NCBI GenBank assembly: GCA_963581185.1 | Contig: CAUZOB010000001.1 | Span: 1 to 64,000, forward strand | From: SAT2750 sp963581185 | GTDB taxonomy: Bacteria > Planctomycetota > Planctomycetia > Pirellulales > Pirellulaceae | Direction: 5' to 3' | DNA: 64,000 nucleotides | Translations under genes and position numbers: made by a program | The notes under the pieces: model-generated | The model's database searches: none | What the model was told of the DNA's origin: nothing | Seen by the model: the letters and a program-made list of their open reading frames with translations, nothing else | Shown here: one piece after another, positions 1 to 8,940 of the stretch | Numbering within the stretch: position 1 is the first letter of the stretch | Layout: the number at the start of each line of letters is the position of its first letter

Positions 1-395
1 CGGATCTGCTGCCAGGCCTGCTCGTCGTAAAGACCCGGATCTGAAAGGCGGTCATTGAGTTCCACCAGGACCTGGCTGATCAATGCCAGTCCCACGTCCG
101 TGCCGTCGTCATTCAGTGCAGCCAGGATCCTGGTCCTCGTACCAGCAGCGAACTTTCCCCAGACCTGCTTGCCCGGATTGGGCTCGTCCCTGGCCGCCTC
201 GCTGGCCAGCTCTTGCAGGAATCCCGGCCAGTCCCTGACCTCGGAGCGGTGAATACCAGTCGCTCGCTGCTCGGTCATTGAGAGCGGAGCGAAAGCTAGC
301 ATCAGCAGTGTGATCAGGATCAACAGGATCCAGAGCACCCGGGAAGCAAAAGCTTCCCGAAAGGAGTCACGGATAATGGCCAGGTAAGGTCGCAT
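1..395 (-). CDS. ABC-2 type transporter permease, N-terminal part
   Basis: Only the first 131 codons lie inside the window; the gene continues beyond position 1. The ATG at 393-395 follows the stop codon of the upstream ATPase gene by 3 bp, so the two are almost certainly co-translated. The protein begins MRPYLAIIRDSFREAFASRV, followed by one strongly hydrophobic segment (about residues 20-38, rich in Leu/Ile), then a charged soluble stretch. This is the usual start of ABC-2 permeases: a short cytoplasmic amphipathic helix, the first membrane helix, then a large external domain. Its partner is the ATPase at 399-1460, so it should form the membrane part of an exporter or of a membrane-remodelling ABC system. 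The substrate cannot be told. Family assignment depends on context and on the first helix only. Confidence 0.75.
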   Translation of the reverse strand, partial: MRPYLAIIRDSFREAFASRVLWILLILITLLMLAFAPLSMTEQRATGIHRSEVRDWPGFLQELASEAARDEPNPGKQVWGKFAAGTRTRILAALNDDGTDVGLALISQVLVELNDRLSDPGLYDEQAWQQI

Positions 396-398
396 CGC

Positions 399-1460
399 TT
401 AACTCGTTCGAATCGAATCTGAATTACCTGGTTCCGCTGGCAGGTCTGCTTCCACGTCCAGTTCCGCGGATCCGGGGTCTTGGTCCGCCGCGTCAGGCTG
501 GTCCGACGGGTCATCATCCAGCTGGTCGATGATGTCAAGAAAGGCACCTTCGAGCGTGGCCCGCGGGTGAGAGATCTGCTTGATGCTTATCTCGCGTTGT
601 CGAAGCATGTCGACGCACTTATCCAATTCTGACTGGTCATCAATCCGTATACGGATTTCCTGCAGGCCGCTGGCCAGCGTGGTTATCTGCTCGACCGGGC
701 TGTCTGCCAGGGCCTCTTCAATCAGCGACTTCTGGCCCGCGACCGTCAGGCTGCGGATACGGCTATCGACATTTGTTATTTCCTCAATCGTTCCGATCCG
801 CCGCAACTTGCCCTTGGCCATGATCGCCACCCGGTCACAGACCAGCTCGATCTCCTGCAGCAAGTGGCTGTTCACGAAAATCGTTTTACCCTCATCTTTC
901 AGCTCCTGAAGGATGGCCCGCATTTCCGTACGACCGACCGGGTCCACGCCATCGGTCGGTTCGTCCAGGATCAGTAACTCCGGATCATGAATCATCGCCT
1001 GGGCCAGGCCGAGTCGTTGCATCATTCCCTTGGAGTAGTTTTTCACTGGAGTCGTACCCCAGCTGTTCAGGCCCACCCTGTCCAGCAGGGCTGGTATCTT
1101 GTTGCGGATTTCGTGCCGCGAAAGATTGCTCAGGCCACCGTAATATTCCAGCGCCGTGTTGCCAGTCAGGTGGTGAGGGATCCGATGGTTCTCTGGCAAG
1201 AAGCCAACACTCTTGCGACCCGCTCGCTTTCCGGCCGCCGTTCCCAACAGGAATGCCTGGCCGCCCGACTTGCGAACAATACCCAGCAGGATCTTGATCA
1301 ACGTTGTCTTGCCGGCACCATTGGGTCCGAGCAAACCAAAAATCGAGCCAGTGTCGACTTCCAGGCTGACGCCCCTCAAGGCAGCCACGGACCGCCGGCG
1401 GAAGAGACCACTCTTGAAAGTCTTATGCAGATCCTCAATCTGGATTGCCTTGCCGTTCAT
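399..1460 (-). CDS. ABC transporter ATP-binding protein
   Basis: 353 residues with one complete nucleotide-binding domain in the first ~230. Visible motifs are Walker A GPNGAGKT (45-52), the ABC signature YSKGMMQRL (142-150), Walker B LLILDEP (162-168) with the D-loop after it, and the switch histidine in VNSHLLQE (near 199). The remaining ~120 residues are a C-terminal extension ending in an acidic, Asp/Pro-rich tail, as in CcmA/DrrA-type ATPases that partner with ABC-2 permeases. The stop is 3 bp before the start of the permease gene at 395, so the two form an operon and probably one exporter. It acts on the cytoplasmic face of the inner membrane. The cargo is not evident. Confidence 0.92.
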   Translation of the reverse strand: MNGKAIQIEDLHKTFKSGLFRRRSVAALRGVSLEVDTGSIFGLLGPNGAGKTTLIKILLGIVRKSGGQAFLLGTAAGKRAGRKSVGFLPENHRIPHHLTGNTALEYYGGLSNLSRHEIRNKIPALLDRVGLNSWGTTPVKNYSKGMMQRLGLAQAMIHDPELLILDEPTDGVDPVGRTEMRAILQELKDEGKTIFVNSHLLQEIELVCDRVAIMAKGKLRRIGTIEEITNVDSRIRSLTVAGQKSLIEEALADSPVEQITTLASGLQEIRIRIDDQSELDKCVDMLRQREISIKQISHPRATLEGAFLDIIDQLDDDPSDQPDAADQDPGSAELDVEADLPAEPGNSDSIRTS

Positions 1461-1555
1461 CTGTCTTTCCAGCCCACGATGCGTTCAGTATCTATCAGTC
1501 AAGTTCAAGTTCAGATCCATCTCGTCGACCGTACAGCGGCGGCCGCTGGCCTGAT

Positions 1556-3088
1556 CTACTTTCGCTTGCGAAGCCGCACGTGCAATTCCAGGGCCGTGAT
1601 CGTGCGGGGCTGATCAGAGGCATCGGAACGGGATTTCATTTTCAGAACTGCCTGGTTATGACCAGGCTTGAGGATACCTGGCTCGACCGCTGCAACCAGC
1701 CGTCCCGGCTTGTCCTCGACAAGGTATTCAATCGAAACACCGTTGAGTGTGACAGCCAGCACGTCGTTGGGCTGCAGATTCTCCACCAGCATCTGCATCG
1801 TGATCTGGGCGTCGTCGGGCAACTGTTCGCCGACACGGATCGTCGCCTGCAGACCCTTGCCACTGGGTAAGGCCGCTGGCAAGACGCAGTGCAACCAGTT
1901 GTATTGATAGGCTCGTTGCGGTCGCCCGCGATCGGCAGCAAACATCCAGTAGGATTGGCCGGCGCGCAGCGTGTCCGGGCTACCGAGTTGTTTCAGCAGC
2001 GTGGCCATGTAGGGGCCAGTTGCCTCGCTGTTGTTCCGCGTGTGGGGGAACCAGTTGAACAGGTAGATGCCATCAGCACCTTGCTGCCAGTAGTTGAGGG
2101 CCAGGCCGGTTGCCAGTTCGGCAGGGATCGGGCTGTACTTGCTGGGCCAGCCATACAGACAGGGATAGACATGGACCTTCCTGCGGCCGGCCAGCTGTCT
2201 GAATTCCTCAATCTCGATATCCATCACGCCGCTTCCCAGTGTGACAATGTCGACCAGCCCCTGCTTGATCCAGGTCGCCACGTCGTAACCATCCTTCTGG
2301 CAGGAGACGAGGCTCTCATTGACTCGGACAGCCAGCTGAATGGGCCGGCCCCGCTGTTTGCCGCGGGCGTTGAGGTGGCGCCGCACTCGCTGCAGCAACT
2401 CGGTCAGCAGAACTGCATTTTCCGACTCGTGACCGGGCAGGAAATACGGCGCACTGCGCAAGAAGTCGATTTCCAGGCCGTCAAAGTCGTACTTTTCGAA
2501 GAGTTCCACGATCACCCGGTACTTCAGCTCGCGGACTTCAGGGATCGCAAAATTCAGAGCGGTTTTGAAACTGGTGACCCCGCCGTACTGTTTCTCCCCA
2601 ATCAGCCAATCCGGGTTTTCGACCTTGTAGGTTGGCATTTCATCGGGGATGAACGAATCGTGAATGTCGTTGATGCGAAAGCTGTAAAAGATATCGATCC
2701 CACGCTTGCGGGCTTCCTCCACAACAACTCTGGGCGGGTCGTGCCCCTCCTCGATCCACTTGTCGATATAGGTCCGCGGCGTGCCGGTCCGGGCTCCCGT
2801 TCGCTCCAGCACCTTGCTGTCATAGTTGGCGGTGTTACCACCGGCACCGTCGCACCAGAAGAGTGCATCGACGTGACTCTCCTGTAATGGTCCAAACAGG
2901 TTTTCAAGCCACTGCTGCAGGTCGCCGTCGGCATCTTTGGCAACGGCATGGCCATCACAATTGAAGATCACCCGGTAGGGTTGCCGGGGTTTGCGTTTTT
3001 CCACCGCAGTGAGTTCTGCCGGTGTAACAACAGAGAGTGCCAGGATCGAGAGGATCAGAAGAGAGATCCGAGGCCGGTTTATCTGCAT
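1556..3088 (-). CDS. secreted glycoside hydrolase-like TIM-barrel protein
   Basis: I start this gene at the ATG at 3088 (510 residues), not at the frame's first ATG at 3283, because MQINRPRISLLILSILALSV begins a clear signal peptide and the upstream extension overlaps the neighbouring gene. The mature part has features of family-10-like glycosylhydrolase (GHL10) barrels: an early strand ending FNCDGHAV, a region listing a destination or companion with YIDKWIEEG, and YDFDGLEIDFLRSAP, which looks like the barrel strand carrying acidic catalytic residues. The last ~110 residues look like a beta-sandwich. It is probably exported to the periplasm and acts on a polysaccharide. The substrate is unknown and the family call is by resemblance only. 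It lies upstream of the ABC genes on the same strand with a 95 bp gap. Confidence 0.7.
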   Translation of the reverse strand: MQINRPRISLLILSILALSVVTPAELTAVEKRKPRQPYRVIFNCDGHAVAKDADGDLQQWLENLFGPLQESHVDALFWCDGAGGNTANYDSKVLERTGARTGTPRTYIDKWIEEGHDPPRVVVEEARKRGIDIFYSFRINDIHDSFIPDEMPTYKVENPDWLIGEKQYGGVTSFKTALNFAIPEVRELKYRVIVELFEKYDFDGLEIDFLRSAPYFLPGHESENAVLLTELLQRVRRHLNARGKQRGRPIQLAVRVNESLVSCQKDGYDVATWIKQGLVDIVTLGSGVMDIEIEEFRQLAGRRKVHVYPCLYGWPSKYSPIPAELATGLALNYWQQGADGIYLFNWFPHTRNNSEATGPYMATLLKQLGSPDTLRAGQSYWMFAADRGRPQRAYQYNWLHCVLPAALPSGKGLQATIRVGEQLPDDAQITMQMLVENLQPNDVLAVTLNGVSIEYLVEDKPGRLVAAVEPGILKPGHNQAVLKMKSRSDASDQPRTITALELHVRLRKRK

Positions 3089-3212
3089 GTTATGGATTCC
3101 GATAAGGTGATGCGACAGCTGTGGTTGAAAGTGTAGCAAACAAGCTGCCCACATTCGCCGCCCCATCGCGACAGCAGTAGCGGGGTGCGATTGCCGTCCC
3201 TGGTATGCCCGT

Positions 3213-4229
3213 TCAGGGTAATTTTGGTGGCTCGATTTGAAGCGGCTCGCCGCTGAGTGACTTGAGGAATGCCACCAGCGCATCGATTTCCGAGAAGCTG
3301 CGGTCCACCAGAGCTTCTACATCCAGGGCGAGTCCCTCCGGTCCACGCCGCGGAACACCCCGATAGTAATACTGGACCACGTCAAACAGCGTTGCCTGCG
3401 AGCCGTCGTGCATGTAGGGGCCTGTGCCGGCGACCTCGCGTAGCGACGGCGTGCGAAACTTGTAGAGGTCCTGGCGCTTTCCAGTCACGGCACCCCGGCC
3501 CCTGTCGCCACGTCCGACACCGAGCCGGTAGAACCTGTCGTCACTTAGTAGAGGACCGTGGTGACAGCGAATACAACCAGCGTCTCCTACGAAAAGCTCA
3601 AGGCCCGTTTGAGCTGCGGCAGAAAGTGCCGACTTGTCACCGGCCAGGTACCTGTCCAGCGGCGATTTGCGCGTTATCAAGGTGCGCTGGAATGCTGCCA
3701 GGGCACGGCCGATATCCTGCTTGTTGAGTGGTCGGCCAAAGACCTGCCGAAATCGGCCGGCATAGCCATCGATTCCTGACAGCTCCTTGACCAGCTCATC
3801 GAGATCCTGGTCCATTTCCAGCGGGGACTGGATTGGGATCAGTGCCTGTTGTTCCAGGCTGCTGCTGCGACCATCCCAGAAAAGAGACTTGTGCAGGCCG
3901 ACATGCAGCAGCGAGGGGGTATTGCGTGGCAGGAGCTTTCCGCCTGGTCCCTCTGCCCGTCGTCTGCCGTCGGCGAACATCTTGTCCGTGCGGTGACAGC
4001 TTGCACAGCTGACTCGATTGCTTCCGGACAGGCGTGGATCGAAGAATAGCAGTTTACCCAGCTCAATTTTCTCGGCTGAGCTGGGATTGGATGTCGATGC
4101 CGGTAGTTTTTCTGGGATCGGCGCCAGTTGTTTCTTGGGGCTGGCAGCGGGCTGTTCTGCGAGGCTGGCGCAGATCGACAAGGCCAGAGCGATGCTGACG
4201 GTGGACAGAAATACCAGGCGTAACGACAT
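3213..4229 (-). CDS. di-heme cytochrome c peroxidase (MauG/CcpA family)
   Basis: The start at 4229 gives 338 residues and is supported by a GGAGG ribosome-binding site at 4238-4242, 8 nt upstream, and by the signal peptide MSLRLVFLSTVSIALALS. Two c-type heme sites are visible: CASCH (residues 75-79) and CIRCH (219-223). Between them are the stretches typical of bacterial di-heme peroxidases, including LFFDPRLSGSNRVSC, FWDGRSSSLEQQA and, near the end, FRTPSLREVAGTGPYMHDG. The protein should be periplasmic and either reduce peroxide with electrons from a cytochrome or act like MauG on a protein or small substrate. It is divergent from the cytochrome-containing DUF1549/DUF1553 gene at 4396, with a 166 bp shared upstream region. 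The choice between peroxidase and MauG-like oxidase is not settled. Confidence 0.9.
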   Translation of the reverse strand: MSLRLVFLSTVSIALALSICASLAEQPAASPKKQLAPIPEKLPASTSNPSSAEKIELGKLLFFDPRLSGSNRVSCASCHRTDKMFADGRRRAEGPGGKLLPRNTPSLLHVGLHKSLFWDGRSSSLEQQALIPIQSPLEMDQDLDELVKELSGIDGYAGRFRQVFGRPLNKQDIGRALAAFQRTLITRKSPLDRYLAGDKSALSAAAQTGLELFVGDAGCIRCHHGPLLSDDRFYRLGVGRGDRGRGAVTGKRQDLYKFRTPSLREVAGTGPYMHDGSQATLFDVVQYYYRGVPRRGPEGLALDVEALVDRSFSEIDALVAFLKSLSGEPLQIEPPKLP

Positions 4230-4395
4230 GATGTGCACCTCCGCCCCAGACTTCAATCGACTTGAGTTACAGCTGGCACGAGCGGAAACAGTCGGCATAT
4301 CGGTATCAACGGTCCGACTGCTGATGTGGTATCATTTTGGTACTCAGTTATTGTACTGTGAATCACCTGCCGCGCTCTGGAGTACGCCCCGCCCC

Positions 4396-6348
4396 ATGAG
4401 TGATTCTGGATCCTTCCACGCCTTTCTCCTGTTTGCCGCATTTCTGCTGGCAATCGCTACCTCCGCTCCAGCTGCAGCCGAAGGGCCGCTGCTGGAAAGC
4501 GACATACTGCCAATCCTGACCAAGAACTGTATGGGTTGCCACGGCGGCCTGCGAAAAAATGGTGGACTCGATCTGCGTACCGTGCCTGCCATGCTTGCCG
4601 GGGGCGAATCCGGACCGGCCCTGGTTGCCGGTCAAGCTCATGCCAGCACCCTTTGGAAGCGGATTGAGTCGGATGAAATGCCCGAGGGGGACGATCGGGA
4701 GAAACTGACGGAGAAACAAAAGCTGGCTATTAAGGCCTGGATTGATGCCGGGCTGCCAACCCTTTCGGCGCTGCAGGAGACGATTGATCCGCTGCTGCCA
4801 AGTGACAAGGAACACCCGCCGCTGGAAGTTGCCGCAGCGATCGACCAGCACCTCGACCGCTTCCTGGCAGCAGCTGACTTGAAGGCTGTTGGGGGCAGCG
4901 ACGATGACGAGTTTCTCAGGCGTATTTACATCGACCTGACTGGCCGGATTCCCACGGCGGAAAAGGCGATGGAGTTTCTCGACAGCGATCAAGCGGATAA
5001 ACGAGCTCAGTTGATTGATGAACTGCTGGAGACACCCCAGTTTGGTCAGCACTTTGGCCGTACCTGGCGAGATTGGATCTGTCCGCCCGAATTGCCATCC
5101 ACTGGAAATGCGGGAGCGAAGCCTCATGGCCAGGCACGAAATTTCGGTGACTGGATCGGAAAAAAACTTGTCGCCGGTGAGTCCTGGGACAAAATCACCC
5201 GCGATATCCTCACGGTCCAGGGCTCGATCAATGACAATCCGCAGGTGATTTTCTTTGGCCTGGTGGGAACGGGCGGGAACATGACGGCCGACGGAACTGG
5301 CAGGGCCGTGGCGTCGATATTCATGGGAGTCCAGCTGCAATGTGCCCAGTGCCACGACGATCCGTATCGCGACTGGGCGCAACAGGAACACTGGGCACTG
5401 GCGGCCTTCTTCGGCCGTTCCGACGGCGACTTCACAAAAATCGAGATCGGCAAGGGTCAGAGTAACACGGCTGGCGAGATCAACATCTCCCCGGCCGCTT
5501 TCAAGAATGCCGGGACGACCGTGCTGGCGGAGTACCTGCGCAGCGAGGCAGCTTACGAGGCACAGCAGATCGATGACCTGCGCGTGCCACTCGTCGACTG
5601 GCTGACGGCCGCAGACAATCCCTACTTTGCCAGGAGCTTTGCCAATCGAAGCTGGTACCAGTTTTTCGCACGCGGCATCGTCAACCCAATCGATGACTTC
5701 CGCAGGCTGAACCCCCCCTCGCATCCTGGCCTGATGAAGCTGCTGGCGGGTGAGTTTGTCGCCTCGGGATTCAACGTCAAGCACCTGATCCGCTGTATCT
5801 GTAACACCCAGGCCTATCAACGAACCAGCTCGGCCGATGCCGACCTGGACGAGATCACTCGCAAGGCCCTGACAACCGCCTTTGGCCGTATGCCGATGAA
5901 AGTGATGACGGCCGATACGCTGCTTGATTCGCTCAAGCTGGCTTACGGCGACGACAAGATGGACCTGCGTGGTGGAGATACTGTCAACACGACCGGCATG
6001 GCAGCCACGATTGCCGATGAGCTGGTGGAATTTCAACGCAGGTTTGGGACCAATGAAGAGGATGCCACCGACTTTACCCACGGTGTCGCCCAGATGCTGA
6101 CGATGATCAACCACCCACGGTTGCTGGCTGGCAGCACGGCGCTCGATGAATTCCTCAAGAATTCTCCTCAGGCCACGCCGGCAGAGACGATCCAATGGTT
6201 GTACTTGCGGTCCCTGTCCCGGCGACCGGGCAAGGAAGAACTTTCGGAAGCAACGGAGTATGTGGCCAAGTGGCAGGAACCGGCGGAGGCCTACATTGGT
6301 GTGCTCTGGATGCTGATAAACCGCAGCGAGTTCATTTTTATCCGTTAG
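4396..6348 (+). CDS. DUF1549/DUF1553 protein with N-terminal cytochrome c (PSCyt1) domain
   Basis: The reading frame opens earlier (4018), but the part before 4396 lies across the divergent peroxidase gene. The ATG at 4396 begins the signal peptide MSDSGSFHAFLLFAAFLLAI. The 650-residue protein has a PSCyt1-type heme site CMGCH (45-49), then a DUF1549 domain starting near VAAAIDQHLDRFL and including RRIYIDLTGRIPT, a second CxxCH motif CAQCH (316-320), and a C-terminal DUF1553 domain (for example SFANRSWYQFFARG, AYQRTS). Such proteins are a planctomycete hallmark and are nearly always followed by a DUF1501 gene, as here. They are exported; their biochemical role is not established, though electron transfer or polysaccharide metabolism has been proposed from context. 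The heme motifs suggest a redox role. Confidence 0.93.
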   Translation: MSDSGSFHAFLLFAAFLLAIATSAPAAAEGPLLESDILPILTKNCMGCHGGLRKNGGLDLRTVPAMLAGGESGPALVAGQAHASTLWKRIESDEMPEGDDREKLTEKQKLAIKAWIDAGLPTLSALQETIDPLLPSDKEHPPLEVAAAIDQHLDRFLAAADLKAVGGSDDDEFLRRIYIDLTGRIPTAEKAMEFLDSDQADKRAQLIDELLETPQFGQHFGRTWRDWICPPELPSTGNAGAKPHGQARNFGDWIGKKLVAGESWDKITRDILTVQGSINDNPQVIFFGLVGTGGNMTADGTGRAVASIFMGVQLQCAQCHDDPYRDWAQQEHWALAAFFGRSDGDFTKIEIGKGQSNTAGEINISPAAFKNAGTTVLAEYLRSEAAYEAQQIDDLRVPLVDWLTAADNPYFARSFANRSWYQFFARGIVNPIDDFRRLNPPSHPGLMKLLAGEFVASGFNVKHLIRCICNTQAYQRTSSADADLDEITRKALTTAFGRMPMKVMTADTLLDSLKLAYGDDKMDLRGGDTVNTTGMAATIADELVEFQRRFGTNEEDATDFTHGVAQMLTMINHPRLLAGSTALDEFLKNSPQATPAETIQWLYLRSLSRRPGKEELSEATEYVAKWQEPAEAYIGVLWMLINRSEFIFIR

Positions 6349-6383
6349 CAGGGCTGAAGTGTAATGCAGTTCAGGAGAGTAGC

Positions 6384-7658
6384 ATGATGCGAGCTTTTGA
6401 CTCACGACTCCAACGTCGCGATTGGTTGCGGCTGTCCGCGGCCGGCATGCTGTCCGGCGTGAGTGTCCCCTGGTTTGAGTCGCTGGCCGATGCAGCAATC
6501 AAGCGGCCGCGAGGCAAGTCCTGCATTCTGCTCTGGATGGACGGCGGCCCCAGCCAGCAGCATACGTTTGACCCCAAGGAGAAGGGGGAATTCAAGTCCA
6601 CGCAGACGTCGGTCCCTGGCATCCAGATCGTCGAGCAATTGCCTCAACTCGCTCAGTTGATGGACGACCTGGTGCTGGTCCGATCGATGACCACGGAAAT
6701 CAATGGCCATTACGATGCCAAGTACTTTCTGCATACAGGCCACAAGCGAGTCACAGCTTTTGAGCACCCCGCGGTCGGCTGCCTGGCCTCGTCACAGATC
6801 GGCTTGCCCGATGATGACATGCCAGCTTTTGTCACAATTGATGCCGGCTATGACCGGCCCGATGGCGGCCGACTGTATCGCAGTGTGCCCGCCTACCTGG
6901 GTCCAAAACATGCACCGCTGGCAGTCCATGATCCTGAACAGGGCCTGGAAAACCTGGTGCCGAACGGGGATCGGCTCGACGCTCGCCTGGCACTGCTGGC
7001 CGGAAGTGAACGTCGTTTTGCCAGGCGGTACGCGCTGCCAGGTGTGAATGCCAAGCAGGCCGCTTTCGAAAAGGCAGTTCGGCTGATGCGTTCCCAGCGA
7101 GCCAGGGCATTTTCCCTGGATGAAGAAACAACCAGTACGCGAGAAATGTACGGCGATCACAAGTTCGGAAAATCATGCCTGCTGGCTCGCCGACTCGTCG
7201 AAGCAGGTGTCTCCTTTGTCGAGGTCGTCCACCGGGGTTGGGATGATCACAATGGCGCTGCCAGGCCGATCGCAGCACGGGCTCCCTGGATGGATGCCGG
7301 CATGTCTGCTCTCATCCGTGACCTCAAAGTGCGGGGTATGCTCGAGGATACAGTCGTCGTCTGGATGGGTGAGTTTGGTCGCACACCGGGGGATGGTAAC
7401 GGTCACTTTTGTACGGCCTGGAGTAGCGTGTTTGCTGGCGGTGGACTGCAGACCGGCCAGGTGGTCGGCAAGACCAGCGAGGGGACCAGTAATCCGGGTG
7501 CCGAGGTTGCCGATCGCCCCGTCACGTCGCCGGATTTCATGGCCACACTCTGCCAGGCCATTGGGATCGATATCCACCAGGATCTAATGGCACCCGGTCA
7601 GCGACCGGTCCCGCTGGTGGAGAAGACGGCCAAGCCAATCGTGGAAATACTGGGATAA
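6384..7658 (+). CDS. DUF1501 family protein, Tat-exported
   Basis: The frame extends upstream into the preceding gene, but ATG codons at 6384 and 6387 follow a purine-rich site (AGGAGAG) and begin a twin-arginine-type leader with QRRDWLRLSAAGML, so I start at 6384 (424 residues). DUF1501 features are visible: ILLWMDGGPSQQHTFDPK near residue 50, LVLVRSMTTEINGHYDAKY, and VVVWMGEFGRTPGDGNGHF near the C-terminus. The fold is related to the sulfatase/alkaline phosphatase superfamily; the reaction is not known. It follows the DUF1549/DUF1553 gene by 35 bp, and the LRR gene at 7664 starts 5 bp after its stop, so the three are probably one transcript. Confidence 0.93.
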   Translation: MMRAFDSRLQRRDWLRLSAAGMLSGVSVPWFESLADAAIKRPRGKSCILLWMDGGPSQQHTFDPKEKGEFKSTQTSVPGIQIVEQLPQLAQLMDDLVLVRSMTTEINGHYDAKYFLHTGHKRVTAFEHPAVGCLASSQIGLPDDDMPAFVTIDAGYDRPDGGRLYRSVPAYLGPKHAPLAVHDPEQGLENLVPNGDRLDARLALLAGSERRFARRYALPGVNAKQAAFEKAVRLMRSQRARAFSLDEETTSTREMYGDHKFGKSCLLARRLVEAGVSFVEVVHRGWDDHNGAARPIAARAPWMDAGMSALIRDLKVRGMLEDTVVVWMGEFGRTPGDGNGHFCTAWSSVFAGGGLQTGQVVGKTSEGTSNPGAEVADRPVTSPDFMATLCQAIGIDIHQDLMAPGQRPVPLVEKTAKPIVEILG

Positions 7659-7663
7659 CAGCA

Positions 7664-8773
7664 ATGCTGCGACCGATTTTCTCATCGCCCGGTATGCTGC
7701 TGGCCAGCATGCTTGCCTGCCTGGCACTCGACCTTCAGGCAACTGCTGAGGAGATTCCCTATCGCCGGGCCGCCAGCATGGCAGAAGCAGTCGAGCGAAT
7801 CGAAGAACTGGGTGGGACCGTTCGATACCTGGCAGCTGAACAGGAGTGGCTGGAAGTTGACCTTCAGTTTGCCGGTGCAAAGCTTCGTGATGAACATCTC
7901 AAGTACCTGCAACTGCTGGAGAATGTCGATACGCTGCGTCTTAAGCAGTCATCCATCACTGACAGGGGACTGTCCCGTCTCAAGAAGATCACCACGCTAC
8001 GACGCCTGTTCCTCGATCAGACCGCCATTACCGACAACGGCCTGAAATACCTGGCCGCCTTGCCCAGGCTGGAATACCTCAGCCTGTATGGGACCTCAGT
8101 CAGCGATCAGGGCCTGCAGCAACTGGCCACTCTGACCACGCTCAGACAGCTGTTTGTTGGCAAGTCCGGGGTGACTGAGGAGGGTGTTGCTACGCTGCAA
8201 GCCGCCTTAACGGATGTTCGGATCCTGCCGGACCGTGGCGCTGATCGGGAGCGAGCCGAAGCGTTCCTGGCTACCGCCCGCACGCTGCTGACAGATGCCG
8301 AACAACAACTGGCGACAGCTGAGAAGGAATTCAACGACTTGAATCCACGCAAGGATGAGCTGAAGAAAGACCAGGAGGCGACAAAAAAAGCGTCGGACGA
8401 GGCCAAGGTGAATGCAGACAAGCTGAAGAAACAGAGTGACGAGGCGGCCCAGCGAGTCGAAGAAGCACAAAAACAGGCACAGCTGGCAGCCCAGCAAGCC
8501 AGTGATAAACCCGATGATGAACAGCTCCAGCTGACATTGAAAGAAAAACTGGCAGACCAGGCAGCTGCTGAGAAGAGTGCTCTGGAAGCTGCCGCGGCAG
8601 CGGATCAAGCCAAGCAGCAGGCAGAGGCAGCGAAGGCCAAAGCCGATGCCGCCAACAGCCTCTCAACTCGGGTTGCCAAGGTCGCCGAAATCCACGGACA
8701 GGCGCAGAAAGTCCTTGCCGGAGCCAAGCTGCGGCTGCAGTATGCCGAGCGTGAACTACAGCAGGCCAACTAG
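7664..8773 (+). CDS. secreted leucine-rich-repeat and coiled-coil protein
   Basis: 369 residues. A signal peptide (MLRPIFSSPGMLLASMLACL) is followed by a run of leucine-rich repeats at about residues 70-180, with units such as LRLKQSSITDRGLSRLKKI and LEYLSLYGTSVSDQGLQQL spaced about 24 residues apart. From about residue 200 to the end it is Ala/Glu/Lys/Gln-rich and predicted to be an almost continuous coiled coil. This resembles planctomycete secreted LRR proteins thought to bind other exported proteins, but no function is known. It starts 5 bp after the DUF1501 stop, so translation is probably coupled, and it may be a scaffold for that protein pair. That last point is inference. Confidence 0.85.
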   Translation: MLRPIFSSPGMLLASMLACLALDLQATAEEIPYRRAASMAEAVERIEELGGTVRYLAAEQEWLEVDLQFAGAKLRDEHLKYLQLLENVDTLRLKQSSITDRGLSRLKKITTLRRLFLDQTAITDNGLKYLAALPRLEYLSLYGTSVSDQGLQQLATLTTLRQLFVGKSGVTEEGVATLQAALTDVRILPDRGADRERAEAFLATARTLLTDAEQQLATAEKEFNDLNPRKDELKKDQEATKKASDEAKVNADKLKKQSDEAAQRVEEAQKQAQLAAQQASDKPDDEQLQLTLKEKLADQAAAEKSALEAAAAADQAKQQAEAAKAKADAANSLSTRVAKVAEIHGQAQKVLAGAKLRLQYAERELQQAN

Positions 8774-8789
8774 GTCAGCCCATCAGGGG

Positions 8790-8865
8790 GGATCCCTGGC
8801 AGGAGTCGAACCTGTAACCTCTGGCTTCGAAAGCCAGCACTCTGTGCAAGTCAGCCAGGGGGACC
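8790..8865 (-). tRNA. tRNA-like gene, probably degenerate tRNA-Arg (anticodon TCG)
   Basis: Read on the minus strand, this 76-base stretch has a perfect anticodon arm (CTGGC, loop TTTCGAA, GCCAG), giving anticodon TCG for Arg CGA codons, and a good T-loop (AGG TTCGACT CCT). The ends can pair in a near-acceptor stem (GGTCCCC with AGGGATC, one mismatch). Defects: one extra C on each side between the acceptor and the D and T arms, and a D-loop without the usual GG pair. An alternative acceptor, CCCTGGC with GCCAGGG, pairs perfectly but shortens the T-stem. I read it as a decayed or unusual tRNA. It sits in the 161 bp gap between the LRR gene and the next CDS. Confidence 0.5.
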
Positions 8866-8940
8866 AGCGGGGTGTGAGTGAAGAGTTCAGTTTAATCGCC
8901 TCCAGTACAGATACTTAGAGAAGCAGAGAATCCAGTGGTT

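Noticed and set aside
1889..2887. 332-codon plus-strand frame
   Set aside because: Antisense of the secreted glycoside-hydrolase-like gene; no start signal and no motif.
4363..6498. 711-codon open frame on the minus strand
   Set aside because: It is the antisense shadow of the DUF1549/DUF1553 gene. Long antisense frames are expected in this GC-rich coding DNA, and the translation shows no family motif.
8790..8865. Could this be tRNA-Sec, matching the selenoprotein?
   Set aside because: The anticodon is TCG, not TCA, and there is no long variable arm. It cannot read UGA as tRNA-Sec does.
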